A stretch of 64,000 nucleotides of DNA, from positions 2,294,001 to 2,358,000 of the forward strand of contig JAQQWL010000011.1 of the NCBI GenBank assembly GCA_038363925.1, written 5' to 3'. A program made the translations under genes and the position numbers. Source of the DNA: Apiospora phragmitis. Taxonomy: Eukaryota; Ascomycota; Sordariomycetes; Amphisphaeriales; Apiosporaceae. Of the stretch, positions 49,025 to 62,275 are shown piece after piece. The notes beneath the pieces are model-generated. The model was not told the DNA's origin. It did no database searches and saw nothing but the letters and a program-made list of their open reading frames with translations. Numbering within the stretch: position 1 is the first letter of the stretch; the number at the start of each line of letters is the position of its first letter.

Positions 49025-50676
49025 TTAGCTGTCTTGTGCTCCTGAGATATATTTCGCAAGAGATCGCCTGACCACCTCCAGATCCTCGGTGACATCGATC
49101 TTCCAGTTCGCTACGGCGACTCGCACAGCTTTCTGACCCTTCCATTTCGTCCCGGAGACGTACCATGAGCCCGTGGCATTGATGGCCTCCACCAGGACAT
49201 CGTTCAGGGAGTCCGCCTTCGCCCGGAACAAGACGCAGATATGCGTGTCGCCTAAATCCGTGCCGCCGCCCTGCTGCTGCTCCTGCGCCTGCCCGTCTGG
49301 GAGTAAGAGGTAGTCCGGCGAGTCCCACACGACCTCGGCGATGCCGCGGGCCAGTCGCACCATCCGGGCAAACATGTCGGCCAGCCCCTCCCGGCCCTCG
49401 CTGAGGAGCACGGCGTAGGCGGGGAGGGCGCGGAAGCGGCGCGAGTTCTCGAGCCCGATGTTCAGGGGGCTCTGGATGTCCGAGGCCTCGGAGCACAGGT
49501 ACGCGGCGTTGGGGTTCCGGCACACGCTGGTCAGCACGGACACGTTGCGCGTGAAGAAGACGCCGCAGTCGTAGGGCACGTTCAGGAGCTTGTGGCCATC
49601 GACCGTGATGCTGTCCGCGAGCTCCAGGCCGGCCGCCGTCTGGTGCAACCGGGAGAACTCGTCGGTTTCGGGGAGGGCGCGCGCGAAGATGCCGAAGGCT
49701 AGAAGAAAAATCACGCGTTAGAACGAACGGTTCCAGTGTCAAGTCGTTTTTTGGACAAACGCCACTCCTTGAGCCAATTCTTTTAGTCCTTACCGCCGTC
49801 GACGTGTATCCATGCGCCGTATTGATCTGCCATCTGCCGCAGCCTCTGCATGTCCTCGAGCCCCTGGGTGGCGGACCTGCCAGTGTTGACCTCTCCCGCG
49901 CTGAGGGCGATGATGCAGGCAACGCCGTCCTGCTGGAGTTCCCTCTGCGCAGCGTCCATGTCTATCCGCCACGGCTCGTCGGCGCTGTGCGGTAACTCGT
50001 GGACGGCCGCCGAGCCGAGCCCGACGATCGACGCCGCCTTGGACAGGGAGCTGTGCCCCATACTCGTCAGGACCCGTATCTCCCTGACACCGGCATGCAG
50101 GCAAGCCGCCAGGATCCCGAGCTCGCTGGCGGTCTTCTTCTCCTGGCCCCCACCAGTCGCCGAGAGCCTCGCGGACAAGACGCCCTCGCGTCCGCACGCA
50201 AGGCCCAGGATGTTGCTCGCGGTGGCCCCCGTCGTGAAGGTGCGCCCGGCCCACTCCTCCGCCCGCCCGAGGTGGAGGACGCCGAGGAGCATCTTCAGGG
50301 CCGCGTCCTCGACCTCGGTCGCGATGGTCTGGTCGGGCAGGTGCACCTGCACGTTCTGGTCGTAGGCGCTGGCCAGGTTGTCCGCCACCTCGGCGACGGG
50401 CAGAACCGCGCCGGTGACGAAGCCCCAGTACCGGCTCGAGCGGTTCTGCCCGTTCAGCGCGGGCGCGATGTCGTCGAGGAGATGCTCGACGGTCGCCTCG
50501 TGGCCCCAGCCCTGCAGGTACGCGGCGCCGTGCGACGGGCTGGGCAGCGAGGCACGGGCTCGGCGCAGCTGAGCGGTTTGGGGGAGCGTCGAGGGCGGCG
50601 CACCGCTATTGGACGACACGGATGCGCGGATGCGTGAGTAAGCCTCCTGCATGAACTCATCGCTTGATGCTGTCAT
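49025..50676 (-). CDS. Pyridoxal-phosphate-dependent decarboxylase (group II, aromatic/tyrosine decarboxylase-like)
   Basis: A group II PLP decarboxylase that would remove the carboxyl group of an amino acid; the exact substrate cannot be read from sequence. Two exons, 49794-50676 and 49025-49698, are joined over a 95-nt intron (GTAAGG donor), giving 518 aa. ATG 50676 is the first in-frame ATG. Landmarks: RYWGFVTGA in the substrate-side N-terminal region, TFTTGATASN for phosphate binding, MGHSSLSKAASIVGLG, HVDGAFG split by the intron, and the Schiff-base lysine about residue 331 in TVDGHKLLNVPYDCG. The C-terminal small domain ends normally. Frame is clean. No cluster partners (NRPS, PKS, oxidase) are nearby, so a housekeeping or catabolic role is as likely as secondary metabolism. 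Confidence 0.92.
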
Positions 50677-52908
50677 CTTGGGGAACAAAGATCTGACTCA
50701 GATGCTGGATGATGGCGCAGCGCTTGACAAGCTACAACCAACCTGACCTCTAGAGTTCTGGTGTAACGAGGTATGTTGGAGAAGCGTGTCCTCTAAGAAG
50801 CTCTTGTGGTCTTGTGCTAGGTGATCAGACTTTGAATGTAACAAAGGCATTTGTTTCGAACGGCATGTAAGCATCGTGTAGATGAGCTAATTATAGGGCC
50901 ACCTGTTATGTTAGCAAACACCGGTAGGAGCCCAAATCCCGGGCCCGAACTCATCGATGCCGAAACTATTCGACGCCTAAGACGAGAATAGGGAAATGGC
51001 TCAGAAGGGCCATTAAGCACCATTGAGTAGCAAGATCAAGAATTGTTTACTGGAGTAATGATGCAGATTCAGTAGCTTCTTCTTTTTTGTCCAGCTTGTT
51101 TCCCACGACTGCGGCAGTTGCGCTGGTCTGTAGCGGTAGCGGTAGCTTAGTGTTTTGGTTGGCATACATGCACATACATTTAGGTAGCATGCCATCCAGT
51201 CAAATGCATCCTTGAGCGCTCTCAAGCTGTAAATGGTATTTTCAGGTTTGTCAGGCAGAATAAGATAAAACTGCAGAGAGGTAGGTAGTGTCAACGGTCT
51301 CGTGTTCCGGGTAATCTCAGGACCGGCTGAAGATTGCCCGTGCGATGATATTGAGTAAGTAGCGTGCATTTTGTCTTAGAGGGCTGGGGATCCTGAGGTT
51401 CCTGATGATTTCTCGACGCTGGCCACATTAGGTCTGGCTCCAGGTGCAGGGCCTATGGTGTAATTGAAGTACGCATCCACATATGGGTGGGTTCACTGTT
51501 GTCGGACGAGAGCGAAAGAGAGAGTGAAAGACCTCAGAGAGAGACCTGCAGTTGCGGATGCGGATGGGCTCCGCATGAAGTCGTGGCTCCTGCTAGCTTT
51601 AGTGAAGAAAAAGGAGATATTGCAGTTCATGCAAGCTCGTCGTAAGTTTCATGGTGTACATAGTTTGAGGAAAGTTGTCGTTGAGATGCCAATGTGCAGT
51701 AGCAGTAGCAGTGAAGTAAGTACCCCAAAATCCGTCCAGAAGTGGTTAAGATGTAAGCATTATTTCCAATCGCCAGAACCACCCGGTTGGGAACAGCATC
51801 CCCAAAAAGGACATACGTAGAAGGGAAAAAAAAGGAGAGTGAGGCAAGAATCCAACCAATCAATACCGGGGTTCGTGGCCGTTGAATAAAAAGAAAGCCA
51901 ACCGTCGACCCGACAATTCGGATCCCGACAGGCTTACTGTTACCGCATCCGGAATGTGCGACAAGTCGAGACCCTCTTAGTGTCTGGTGGCGTTGGGCTG
52001 TCAGATCCTCGGGATATTCCCCCCATGACTGCGACTGTAACATACTCTCCCCAACCAATCCACACAGGGGCCCAGACAGGAAGTCGGGCGAGTATAAACA
52101 TCTATGTCCACTTATAGAATGTTCGTGATTCCTTTGATGTAAGAGGCGAAGCACCTTGGCATTCCTGACGACGCGAAATTTGGAAGATGAGAGCATGAAA
52201 TTGTCCTGAGTACCGTTTGTAGCGGTAGGGAGTCGATAAGAGAGATCATGCATGTGTTACAGATCCAAATTTCCGGGCTGGCAAGACATGGATAGGCATA
52301 GAAGATCCCAAGGGACCAAAGGGACCAGAGGGAGCAAAAACTCGTCACCCGCTCGCTCGCTCCCGTCCGTCCAATTGTCGCTATCTCCGCATTCAATTTC
52401 AAAGTACCAGCTCGCAATCGTTCGGTCGTGGCAATGCCCCAATGCCAGATTGGCTAGCCATGTGTCTATTCCCAACTATTTCCGGCCGTCCTCCAGCTTC
52501 TGGGGGCCAGCTTGATGAATCGAGTAATTACTACCGAGAGTAAAGTTGTTGGGGTGGGGATCATTTCGTCGTACGAGCAGTCGCCTGTATTGGCCTGCAA
52601 AAGATGTACATCGTGATGTAGATACCACTTTAACACACAGACAGGACGCTTAACCAATTCGTGCAGCAGCTCGGCGAGGACCACATAATAATACAAAGCT
52701 CGACGTAATAAGTTCTCAGGGCTCAGGGCTTAGGGATGTTGCGGGGTAATTTGGTATTGCAGGAAAAAGAGGCCATGCTCGCCATGCGAGAAGGAATCAT
52801 CCGATGGGAGGTTACTGTCCGGCAACAAAGCGCAGATAGTACTATAAAAATAGAAAAAATAGAAGGGCGATATGGTTGGGTATACGCCTATAGATAAGGG
52901 TTGTTGGA

Positions 52909-52947
<39 letters not shown>

Positions 52948-55298
52948 CCCTGCTATATTAGAGCCTGTAATGCACCTCATCGGTATGCAGTCATACGTGT
53001 AACTTCCATGCCCATCCGCCTGACTGGCTGGCACTGGAGCAGTGCAGCAGGTCCCGACTTCATGGAACGCGTGTTGCAAGACGAGACCTGGAGTTCGCAA
53101 GACATTCCAAATTTTGCCCATTAAGTAAGTACGTTACCTTCATGCGCACGGGTGGGCCACCCCGACATCGAACGACTATCGGCACTGCTGAGGGGATCTG
53201 CAGCTCAGGGTTACACTGTTGAGTATTGGTCCTCGAACGAGCGTCGGTTTGTTTTAATTGGCTTGCCAGACTTCCTATGCGCTCCAGGCTTATATCACAT
53301 GGCGGTATACTATGTAGGCCTGATACCCACGAACTCGTCATACACGCCCACGTGTTGGCCTACTTACTTATTTGGGGTTGAGCAGCGAGTCAAGCCTGCC
53401 AACGCCTATGACACTCCACCTCTACCAATTATGTCGCGTATAGTCTCTGTGCAACTTCAAGCCCTTGATAAAGATGCTGGATCATGAATCGCTCGCCGAT
53501 CATATCACAGCGAGGCGATAATAACGGCCCTCCTCCGACCGACCCCGGTCGTCGGCATCCTGCTGGGCGCTACTACGACTACAGCCATGAACAAACATGG
53601 GACCTGGGAAAGTGACGGGGGGGAGTTTTTCGCAAAGTCCGTCCCAAAGCCAAAGGGCCGGGGTATGAGCAAGGAGTCCAACCGGGGCTGTCCTTATGTC
53701 TGGCCAACAAGAGAAGGCGTTGATCAAACCGGTCGTACCCAGTAAAGCATCTACGTATGCAGACATTGGTCGCAGGAAGCAGCGAGAGGAGGAGCTGGCG
53801 CCTCAAATGGGGTCAGTTAGATAAGATGCATATGCGTTGCCTATATAGGCCAAGTGTCGATGAACATTTTATTTTGCTCGAACCTTGCAGGCTCCAGCAG
53901 TGACTGGGATGGCCCTTGTATGGTGCACAGTTTCCGATGAAGCTACGGAGGAAAGTGTAGGCTTTCCAACAAGACCCGTCGACCCGCTGTCTCCTCTGCG
54001 GAGGCCGTCCTCCAGGGTTACATAAGACTCAAATTGCAAGGCCATGGGCCCTCGGCCTTTAAGTGCCTACCATTTAATGGAGTAATGGATCATACTGCTA
54101 CTCTTGCTGATTATTCTTAGCTGCGCCGCCGTGACTGTCCATCGGCTGATGATCCGAGGACACAAAACGGGCGTTGCGGAAACGCACAAAAACTGCACAA
54201 AATTCGAGCACAAACTGCTACGGCTGGGAAACGACACCAGAGGCTCGGGGCCCGAGATATTGGTTAAGAGTGTGGAGTCGAAGCTTGTCCCGGTCCCGTT
54301 GCTGTCCACTCCTGCTACTCTCCGTTGTCCAATCCTTCCCTCGCCAGGCCAAGGAAGCACCAGCTGGATCACCCTTGATGCCGATGGAAACATGTAGCAG
54401 TACTTCGGGGCCAGGTGCAAAATATTCCTTAGGTGAGCTACAATTCTTGTAAGGGTAGGGGGGAAATAGATACAAACGGCATTATGCTTTGCGACTAATG
54501 CACACGCAGACTCTTGAACTAGGTCACTCACTCTCCAACACTCTCCTCTTCCTCCCCTTTCCTCTTTTCCCTTCTGTTCGTCGTGAAGGCCCTCAATAAT
54601 CTCAAGCCGCGGACGACAAGGTGTCCCACCCTCCTAAATATTGCCCATTTCGTTCTTACGACCCTATTAGTACGTGTTCCGCTAGCCGTATGCAAGCCGC
54701 CAACCAAATTGCCTCTTTGGTGTGTGTGTATGAGTGACGGGTTTCCCGACTAATAAGTAAGGAGCAGTTCGCCTCTTGGGCGGAGAGGGAGAACTAGTAT
54801 CATACGCACTAAGTATTCTCGCTCGCTATTTTAGCCTCTGAGCTACTCCGGCTTCTAGCCAGCCTTACTGTGTACGGCAGTCAACCGAATACCGGCTGTT
54901 CGCAACCCAATCTGCAACATATACAAACCCCGTCTTCTTGGACCCCCCCTGGCTGGACAACTCCCGAGTGATTGGGTCGCTACCCTCTCGGTCGACACTA
55001 TACACACTATACAAGGAACTACCTATGCCCCGAACAAGGGCTTCCCACTTGCGCCAATCTAACGAACGTGGCACTGGTCAACCCCAGAAACTTTGTGCGC
55101 GCTGATTCTGAAAATAATTCAGTCCGTTCCTAAACCCGTAAGCCACATGAAACCCAAAATCACCAAGTCAGGTTTCCTCAAGATTGTATGAGTGTGCCAT
55201 GTCTTACCCCCTACCTGTATTGACTCTACAGGAACCAGGACTTCTGACGCTACGGCAGCCCAAGCAAATACCGGAGATCGTCGACTTCCAAATCAGCC
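50677..55298. other. 4.6 kb region without recognisable genes
   Basis: Lies between the decarboxylase start and the methyltransferase start, so both promoters are here. Open frames up to about 200 codons (for example minus strand 51627-52253) have no family resemblance and unnatural composition. A 32-nt CA microsatellite is at 52910-52942. No tRNA, rRNA or transposon was recognised. Confidence 0.5.
52910..52942. repeat. CA dinucleotide microsatellite, about 16 units
   Basis: A perfect run of about 16 CA units in the noncoding region upstream of the methyltransferase gene; the longest dinucleotide repeat in the window. Confidence 0.95.
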
Positions 55299-56931
55299 AT
55301 GGCGTCCAGTAGCAACCCCCCGCCAGAGGACCCCGGCGAGGGATCCAGTCAGCCGCTTCCTCGCTTTGGCGACCGACAGCGTGCTCCTGTGCCAGGCGGC
55401 GGCAGCGTCGACCTTATGGGCTATCAATTCAGCTTCCAACAGAATATTGAGGCGGGGACAGGGAAGTCAGTCTTTATAGAAGCAGATGTAAGAAAACGAG
55501 CTTTGACACCATCTACACCTGCGGCGACGAGCAAGCTGACTTTACTGGGACCATAGTCCCTCCCCGTCCAGCGCGATCTGTAAGTCTTGGAATTTTTTAT
55601 ATATATATACCAAACTTGACCCGTGACTTACGGCTGTTGTGCAGCGACTGGGAATCGGTCACCAGCAGCGTGACGAACTATCGTATCGAGAATGGAAGGA
55701 CGTACCACGCATACAAGGACGGATGTAGGTCTACGGCCCAGACGGCCTACCGAATCAGTTACCCGGAGCACTAACATGGTCACACATCGCAGCCTATTTC
55801 TATCCGAACGATATAGACGAGCAGGACCGCCAGCAGTTTGAGCACGTCGTCCTCCAACACCTCATGGGCGGCAGACTTTACTTCGCCCCGTACTCGCAGG
55901 AACACCCACCTCGGAGGATCCTCGACATCGGCACTGGCACCGGGATTTGGGCGGTAGAGATGGGCTTCGAGTTCCCGACAGCTAAAGTGCTCGGCACCGA
56001 CTTATCCGCCATTCAACCGACAGATGTGCCCCTGAATGTAGAATTTTACGTGGAGGATACGTAAGTCGGACCTTTTCTTGGCTTTTTATTACTTGTCCGA
56101 GCTACTCGCCAGTAGCCTGTGGCTTTCGATTTTGGAGGTTTCGTTCAGGAGAAACTCGTTACAGCTGCCTCCTTCCCTTTGCAGTTTTACAAGCTACCCC
56201 CCGAATTTGTTGTCATGGTGCTAACTTCAGAAAGGCGCGACCCATGGCACTGGTACAGGCAAGAGGACCGCTTCGATTACATCCACACACGCATGACGCT
56301 TGGATGCTGGGAGGATGTGAAGAACGACGTAGTCCAGAAGTCGTTCGACCAGCTCGAGCCGGGTGGATGGTTCGAAGCACAGGACCTCCTCTCGAGCATT
56401 CTCTGCGACGATGGGACCATGGCCGACGACAACCCGCTCAAACTGCATTTCGAAGATATCGAGGACGCCACCGCTTCCGAAGGCCGGCCTCTCCGCAGCG
56501 GCGACCAGTGGAGGAGGGCCTGCGAGGAAGTCGGGTTCGTGGACGTGACGGAATACGTGTTTAAGCTTCCCATCAACGGCTGGCCACGCGAGCTGCGGTG
56601 GAAGGAGCTGGGGAAGATGTGGGAGGCGAACTTCCTACACGGGATACAGGCTGTCACCTACGGCCCCTTGGGGCGGATACGAAATCTTACCAGGAACCAG
56701 ATGGAGGTAGGTCCAACAACATAACTACTTGTCCACAGCAACTTCGCCGTTGTTCATGTTCGCTAACGCCTGGCGTAGATGCTCCTGCTCGATGTCCGAA
56801 AGTCGATCTCCGATACGAGTGTACACGCTTACCAGAAGTTCTTCATCGTTCTGGGTCGCAAGCCATACCCCGACGAGGAGCGCCACCGGCCTGCGCAGAA
56901 TACGGAGGATACGCCAATGGCAGACTCCTAA
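55299..56931 (+). CDS. LaeA-like SAM-dependent methyltransferase (Methyltransf_23 type)
   Basis: A class I methyltransferase of the large fungal LaeA-like family; most members are not the velvet-complex LaeA itself. Exons: 55299-55487, 55557-55579 (23 nt), 55645-55724, 55793-56060, about 56231-56706 and 56779-56931, giving about 395 aa. Evidence: NGRTYHAYKDG then SYFYPND just before the Rossmann core, SAM motif I (ILDIGTGTGIWA), the acidic end of beta 2 (LGTDLSAIQP), FDYIHTRM, then LEPGGWFEAQD. Intron 1 has a textbook GCTGAC branch site. The join of exons 4 and 5 is off by one base: reading on into DPWHWYRQEDRF needs one A less in the AAA at 56231-56233 or a different acceptor. The N-terminus is a short disordered Pro/Ser segment. 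No biosynthetic genes sit beside it. Confidence 0.88.
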
Positions 56932-59804
56932 AACGAAACAAAACAGCGAACACTGCTGGATAGTCCCACGGCGTCTCTTAGCGTTGGGGCTCAGCTTCAT
57001 TGGATGCATGGCGGCTCTTGCGGGCTCCTTACAGGCGTTCAGGGGTATGGTGAGCACATACAATACCCAGGTCCGGATTTCGAGAAAGAAAAAAAGAGAA
57101 GAAAAAAGATATAAACGCAACATAGTTCGAATGAGTTTCACGATGCAATGATGATGGCTTACTCGGTGGGGTAATAAAAGGCGACTTCGCCCATGGTGTC
57201 AGTTGGGGGTTCATTCACCTCACTTCAAAGCGGCCAAGCGAGTCCATCATCGTACTGCACGAGACAAACTTAGGGATCGCTGCTACCGGGAGTGAATATG
57301 AGCCCAAGCTGAGATGGGGGTGTCATTTGATTTGTCGTATAACATAGATGGCATCTTCGCCTGTTTCTTGGTGTGCCAGTGGTGTACTTCTTCTACTTCT
57401 ATACGTCCCGGATACCATACCATATCATAGCCCGCCATAATTCTACATACAATCTGATATACTAATATGCTCTCTTTGATTCTCTCGCGTATCTCCTCAC
57501 TAAGAGTAACAGAAAGCCTCCCTGCCGCGCCGCCAATCAGGCTTTTTTACAGGGCAAGGTACGGAACCGAATCTCGTTGTAAAACATTGCTATTGAACAA
57601 TAAGAGGGAGATTCGACGTAGCATGGGATGACGAAGAAGGAGGGTCTTGAGGGTCCGCGGAAAATTGGGATGTTTATCATCATGGACAACCCACTGATAA
57701 GCCTTATATATGATTTTATATACAGGACCCTTTGCCTGCTGACGATATTTTGGAATTGGACAGTGAAGGATCCACGGCGACTTTCGAGCGAAGCGTATCA
57801 TTATTAAAACGGTGGCAGCATCTCATGCCCACGCTGCCACGGGTATGTACCTATGCATGCAGCTGTGAACCGTGCCTCGCCACATTGCTAGGTAGATGAT
57901 GATGTTTGTCTTCTCCATACAATAGCGTATGGAGTCGCGATGGTCGACGAGTCAGATTGGCTACTTAATCAAGATGCGCTTTTCAGGGTCCTGAGTGGAC
58001 CTCTGACGGTCTATGCGATGAGTATTTGTTTGGGACGCAGGAGACTGGCAAATCACCTGCAGGCTTAGTATATCTGATGCTGCAAAGCATCATACGTACA
58101 TAACGTCGTATTCAATGGCGGACGGTGATTGGCGCTTGATTAACGTCGAAGAGAGGTGGAAACCCAAAAGAAACGCAAACCGTTGGAACGGGGCAGTTTC
58201 TACATACAACCACCACCATCCCCGTCGTGTCCTGCAAGTGCAACTTCTGCTGGTAGATACTTCTCATGCTCAGACCTCTATGGCTTGCGATGTAGGTTAG
58301 TATTGGGCTGCTTGTCATTAACAATCACGAACTTCTACGAATTGGAGATGTACTGGTCTCTCCGTTTAATAACGAAAACTAGAACATAAGCGTAGTTCTG
58401 TACATGCGGCGGCGCAGAAGTGGCTGAAGCAAGCTCAGCCTCCGGCGGCCGGCTTGGCGAACCGCAGCTGCTGCAGCTGCAGTTGGTTTTGTCCAGCAGT
58501 GGTGGGTTGGATTCAGATTGGATGCACGCAACCTCTCTTCCCAGAGGCTTAAACGAGATTGAACCACCTTGCCGGGAGGGATTTGGCCCAATCGAGCCCC
58601 GAATCCAGAGTCGTTGGAGCCGAGGAAAAAGAAGCAAAAACCTGGACTGGCAGACTGGCCATCGAAAGTCGAGTGAATTGACAGTTCGAATGTTGGCGCG
58701 TCACTAATCACGTCGTACATTAGCTATGGGACTATTGATGGATTGACTTGACTTCTCAGGGCAAAATAAAGTGGGCTCTTTCCCCTTTCTCGAACGAGAA
58801 CGAGAGGGTAGTCAGGAGTGTTGCCTACCCGACACACTACCATTCCTCTATCCGCCCTGCTGGCTGTGCCTGATTGCTGCCGGCTTGGCCTGTCTGTCTT
58901 GCCTGTCTGCGTCCAAGGTTAAGGTTAGGGGTTGGGGATGCATGGAAACTCGCATGGAATACCACTAAAATCCCCCCTCCCAGCAATTTGCCATGTTGTT
59001 TCTTCCTGTTCAGTGTTGGGACAAGAAGACCAGAAGAACGTGGGATTGATGAATGTGATTGATTCGAATCTGGCATACTTTCTCCTCCTCCTCCTCCTCC
59101 TCCTCCTCCTTCCTTCCACGGGCCGTCTTCTCTCGTTTGTTGTGTATATCGTTCTATTACTTGCATTTTTTTCTATTTGTTTACAAGCTACTGTGCCGAC
59201 CGTGATATTTATTCATTTCGCCCCCGACGTCTGTTCGCTTCGAAAGGCCCAAGATTGACGGGCTGCACACACACGCAACCTTCCGTTTTTGGCGCGACCA
59301 CTCGATCGACAATCCGATCGATGCACACGCACCTCCAACAATCCTCGAAGCCTCTGCGAAACCACGTGTGAGTGACAAGGACGCGATTCCTCTCTGCCGT
59401 ACGACGTTGGCCACATAAGGTTGATTGATTCTGGAAAGATTCGACTGGCCACCCAACCGCGCTCGCTCGTAGAAAAATACATATATTGATTCTCAACCGG
59501 GTGCTTACTGCCTGCCCCACGTTCGGTGCCGCTCACGCCTCAGCGTTGCATTTGCGTTGGGTCGACCTTAGTATTTACCTCCCGCGATATATAGCGCCCC
59601 ATCGGGGGATCCATCCGAAACCGCTTGAACACCAACCACCACCGAGATCCCTCCTTCGAGTCCCTTTCCCCGTTCGCCCCGTGTCGAATCGCTTCGTGCT
59701 CGAGTTGGGGGTCGAGCGACAGAGCTGGGACTGCCAAACAAGAGTTTACATACCTACACTCTATAGACTACAAGAGCTGCTACGGGGCTCGTACACGCGC
59801 AACC
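56932..59804. other. Intergenic between methyltransferase and ArfGAP genes
   Basis: About 2.9 kb on the promoter side of the ArfGAP-UBA gene. It contains a CTC trinucleotide run (59083-59110) and C/T-rich sequence leading to the ATG at 59805, probably a long 5' leader. No gene is recognised. Confidence 0.55.
59083..59110. repeat. CTC trinucleotide microsatellite
   Basis: About nine CTC units in the presumed promoter or 5' leader of the ArfGAP-UBA gene; a polypyrimidine tract on the coding strand, as is common in fungal promoters. Confidence 0.93.
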
Positions 59805-61976
59805 ATGGCGTCGCTGATAAGCAAGCGCCAACAGGCGCGCAACGAGAAGGCCTTGCAGGACCTCATGCACAGCGTGCCCGGGAACAAAATGTGTGCCGAT
59901 TGCGGCTCACGAAACCCAGGTGTGTTCTGTATATCCGTACCGACTAGGCCTTGACAGGGAACTGACTGTGTTTTTTGCGTGCCACAGGTTGGGCCTCATG
60001 GAGTGTACGTGTATACCTACTGTTCCGACTGTTCGGAACCTTAGAACCGTGTAGCTCTTGAACGATACTAACATGGACATACTTTAGCTGGGCATCTTCC
60101 TCTGTATGCGATGCGCCTCTATCCATCGTAAACTGGGAACGCACATTTCCAAGGTAAAGTCGCTGAGTATGGACGGATGGACAAACGATCAGGTCGATGT
60201 ACGTGTTTACCCCCATGCTTCGACGTCGCAGAAGCCAAACCTTAGAGGTGTGAGGATGCTAACAGTTTCGCGCAGAACATGAAGAAAGTTGGGAATGTGG
60301 CATCGAACAAAACCTATAACCCCCAAAACAAGAAGCCCCCAGTGCCAATCGACGCCGACGAAGCCGATTCTGCCATGGAGCGATTCATCCGCTCAAAGTA
60401 CGCGACGGTTCCGTCATCGAACAGCGCAGGAAGACCAACAAGGAGTCGCAGTGTGGTGTCAGACGAAGGGACACCGCCACCCTTGCCTCCGAAGACGGGA
60501 AGCAAGTTCTTCAAGACCGGCTCGATATTCCGGTCCAAGAAATCTTCGGAAAGCCAAAAAGGACCCCGTTCGCCGCCGTCCGATTTACGAAACAAGCCGT
60601 CCAAGGTCTTCGGGGCCAGTGTCCATCACGACACCATCGACGATACGGCCCAGAAACTATCGCAGCTGCGGGAGATGGGCTTCGCTGATGACAAGCGCAA
60701 TGCCATGGTTCTCAAGGGCGTTAATGGCAACTTGGAGAAGACTGTTGAGGCGTTAATACGGTTGGGCGAAGGAGGCGGCGTTTCGCCTGGGCTTGCTACG
60801 CCGCGCGCAGAGGCTTTCCCGCCGCAGACATCGCACTCATTGGGGCCACCGCCAAGGACACCAACATCGTCGAGCATGTCGAGACTAAGCCCAGCGGCTA
60901 GTCCTGCGTCCAATAATCCGTGGGACATGCCTCCGGCTCAGCCCCAGTCATCGCAATCAACGGGTACGCTCCCAAACAGGAACCCATTCCTTTCGACCAA
61001 CCCCTTTGGGATGCCTGCGCAACAGGCCGAGTTCACCCTGAATCAGTCTCTGCAGAACCTCTCGTTGGCACCGACTCCACAACCGCAACAGCTGTTTCCC
61101 CACCATACAGGGGGCCTGCCAGCTTCGCAGCCGGTCCAGCAACCTCTATACCAGCAGTCTATGACGCCCCCGATACCCCAGAATCAGAACTTCTCCTCCG
61201 TGTCTTTCAACAACAACCAGACATACCCGCAGCCTGCCCAGCAGCCGGCCCAGAACAGCTACAACCCCTTCCTTCAGGCACCGGGGCCTCAGCAGCACCA
61301 TAACTTGTCGTTGAACACGTCGAACGTGCAGAACCAGGGCGCTTACGGAAATAACCCCTTTGCGCGGTCACCCACTAGGATCACGTCTCCGACCTTGGGC
61401 CAGATCCCGGAGCAGTCCCAACAAAACTTTTACGCCTCGCCGCAGTCTCTATATGGAAACAATCCCTTCTTGGCCATGAACCAGCCTGCTCAACAGATGC
61501 CATATGGGCAGCCGCAACAGCAGCAGCTGCCGCCGCAACAACAACTACAGCAGCCTCAGGCGCAACAGCAATCACAAGGGTTTGATCAGATGTTCTATCA
61601 GACACAGCAGCAACAGCAGCCGCAACAGCAGCCAATGCCTCAGTGGCATGATAAGGCTTCCATCATGGCTCTCTACAACTACCCTTCTCTAGCGCCTACG
61701 CCTACGCGGCAACCACAGGAACAGGTCCCTCAAAGTGCAACTGGGGCTCCGACCCCGGGCTCTCAATCCGCACCTCAGAGAAGCGCATCCACGCCTTTAC
61801 CCGGCAATAATAACCCTTTCCTTAATGGCCAAACGGGGGCTGCACCGAATCCCACATCCGGCGGCGGTAGCAGTGCCAGGAGCAGAGACTCGATGAACTT
61901 GGGCATGGAGATGGCCTGGAATAACGGCCGACACAGCCCTGACGCCTTCGCCAGTCTGAGCTCCAGAACAGGGTGA
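59805..61976 (+). CDS. ArfGAP and UBA domain protein, Ucp3/Gts1-like, with NPF motifs
   Basis: A GTPase-activating protein for Arf-type G proteins in membrane traffic. Exons: 59805-59919, 59988-60004 (17 nt), 60088-60198 and 60276-61976; 647 aa, frame clean. Residues about 1-120 are the ArfGAP domain: zinc finger C-x2-C-x16-C-x2-C (CADC...CMRC) and the arginine finger region SIHRKLGTHISKVKSLSMD. A PPPLPPK SH3-ligand motif follows at about residue 150. A UBA domain at about 200-245 (KLSQLREMGFADDKRNAMVLKGVNGNLE) would bind ubiquitin. The remaining C-terminus is Pro/Gln/Asn-rich and low in complexity, with a poly-Gln stretch and six NPF tripeptides, ligands of EH-domain endocytic proteins. This order is that of S. 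pombe Ucp3 and budding yeast Gts1. Confidence 0.94.
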
Positions 61977-62275
61977 ATGCGGTCACGATAAATGTAGTAT
62001 GGGTGGGCCTGTACATAGAAAGATAAAATGTACAATAATAATGTCGCATATAAGATACGGGCCTCCTCTGCCTGCTTTCTTCTGTCACGAAACAGCCTCG
62101 CGTGAAACTTACAGTCGACCATTCTTACCCCCTTTTCTTAGACATTCAGGTTATATGTTCTTACTCGACCGCATCACGTGCATACATTGGAGGGAGCGGG
62201 GGAAAACAATATAGTACCTATATATACTAACTATTCATGCCTTTTCTCTCCGATGAATTACTTGAATACTATTCG
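61977..62275. other. Short convergent spacer
   Basis: 299 bp between the stops of two genes facing each other; it must hold both 3' UTRs, with possible overlap of transcripts. Confidence 0.6.

Noticed and set aside
51627..52253. 208-codon minus-strand open frame with two hydrophobic stretches
   Set aside because: Has an ATG but no family resemblance; composition looks random and no introns or context support it.
49000..57000. Secondary metabolite gene cluster (PLP decarboxylase plus LaeA-like methyltransferase)
   Set aside because: The two genes are 4.6 kb apart with no PKS, NRPS, terpene synthase, P450 or regulator between them.
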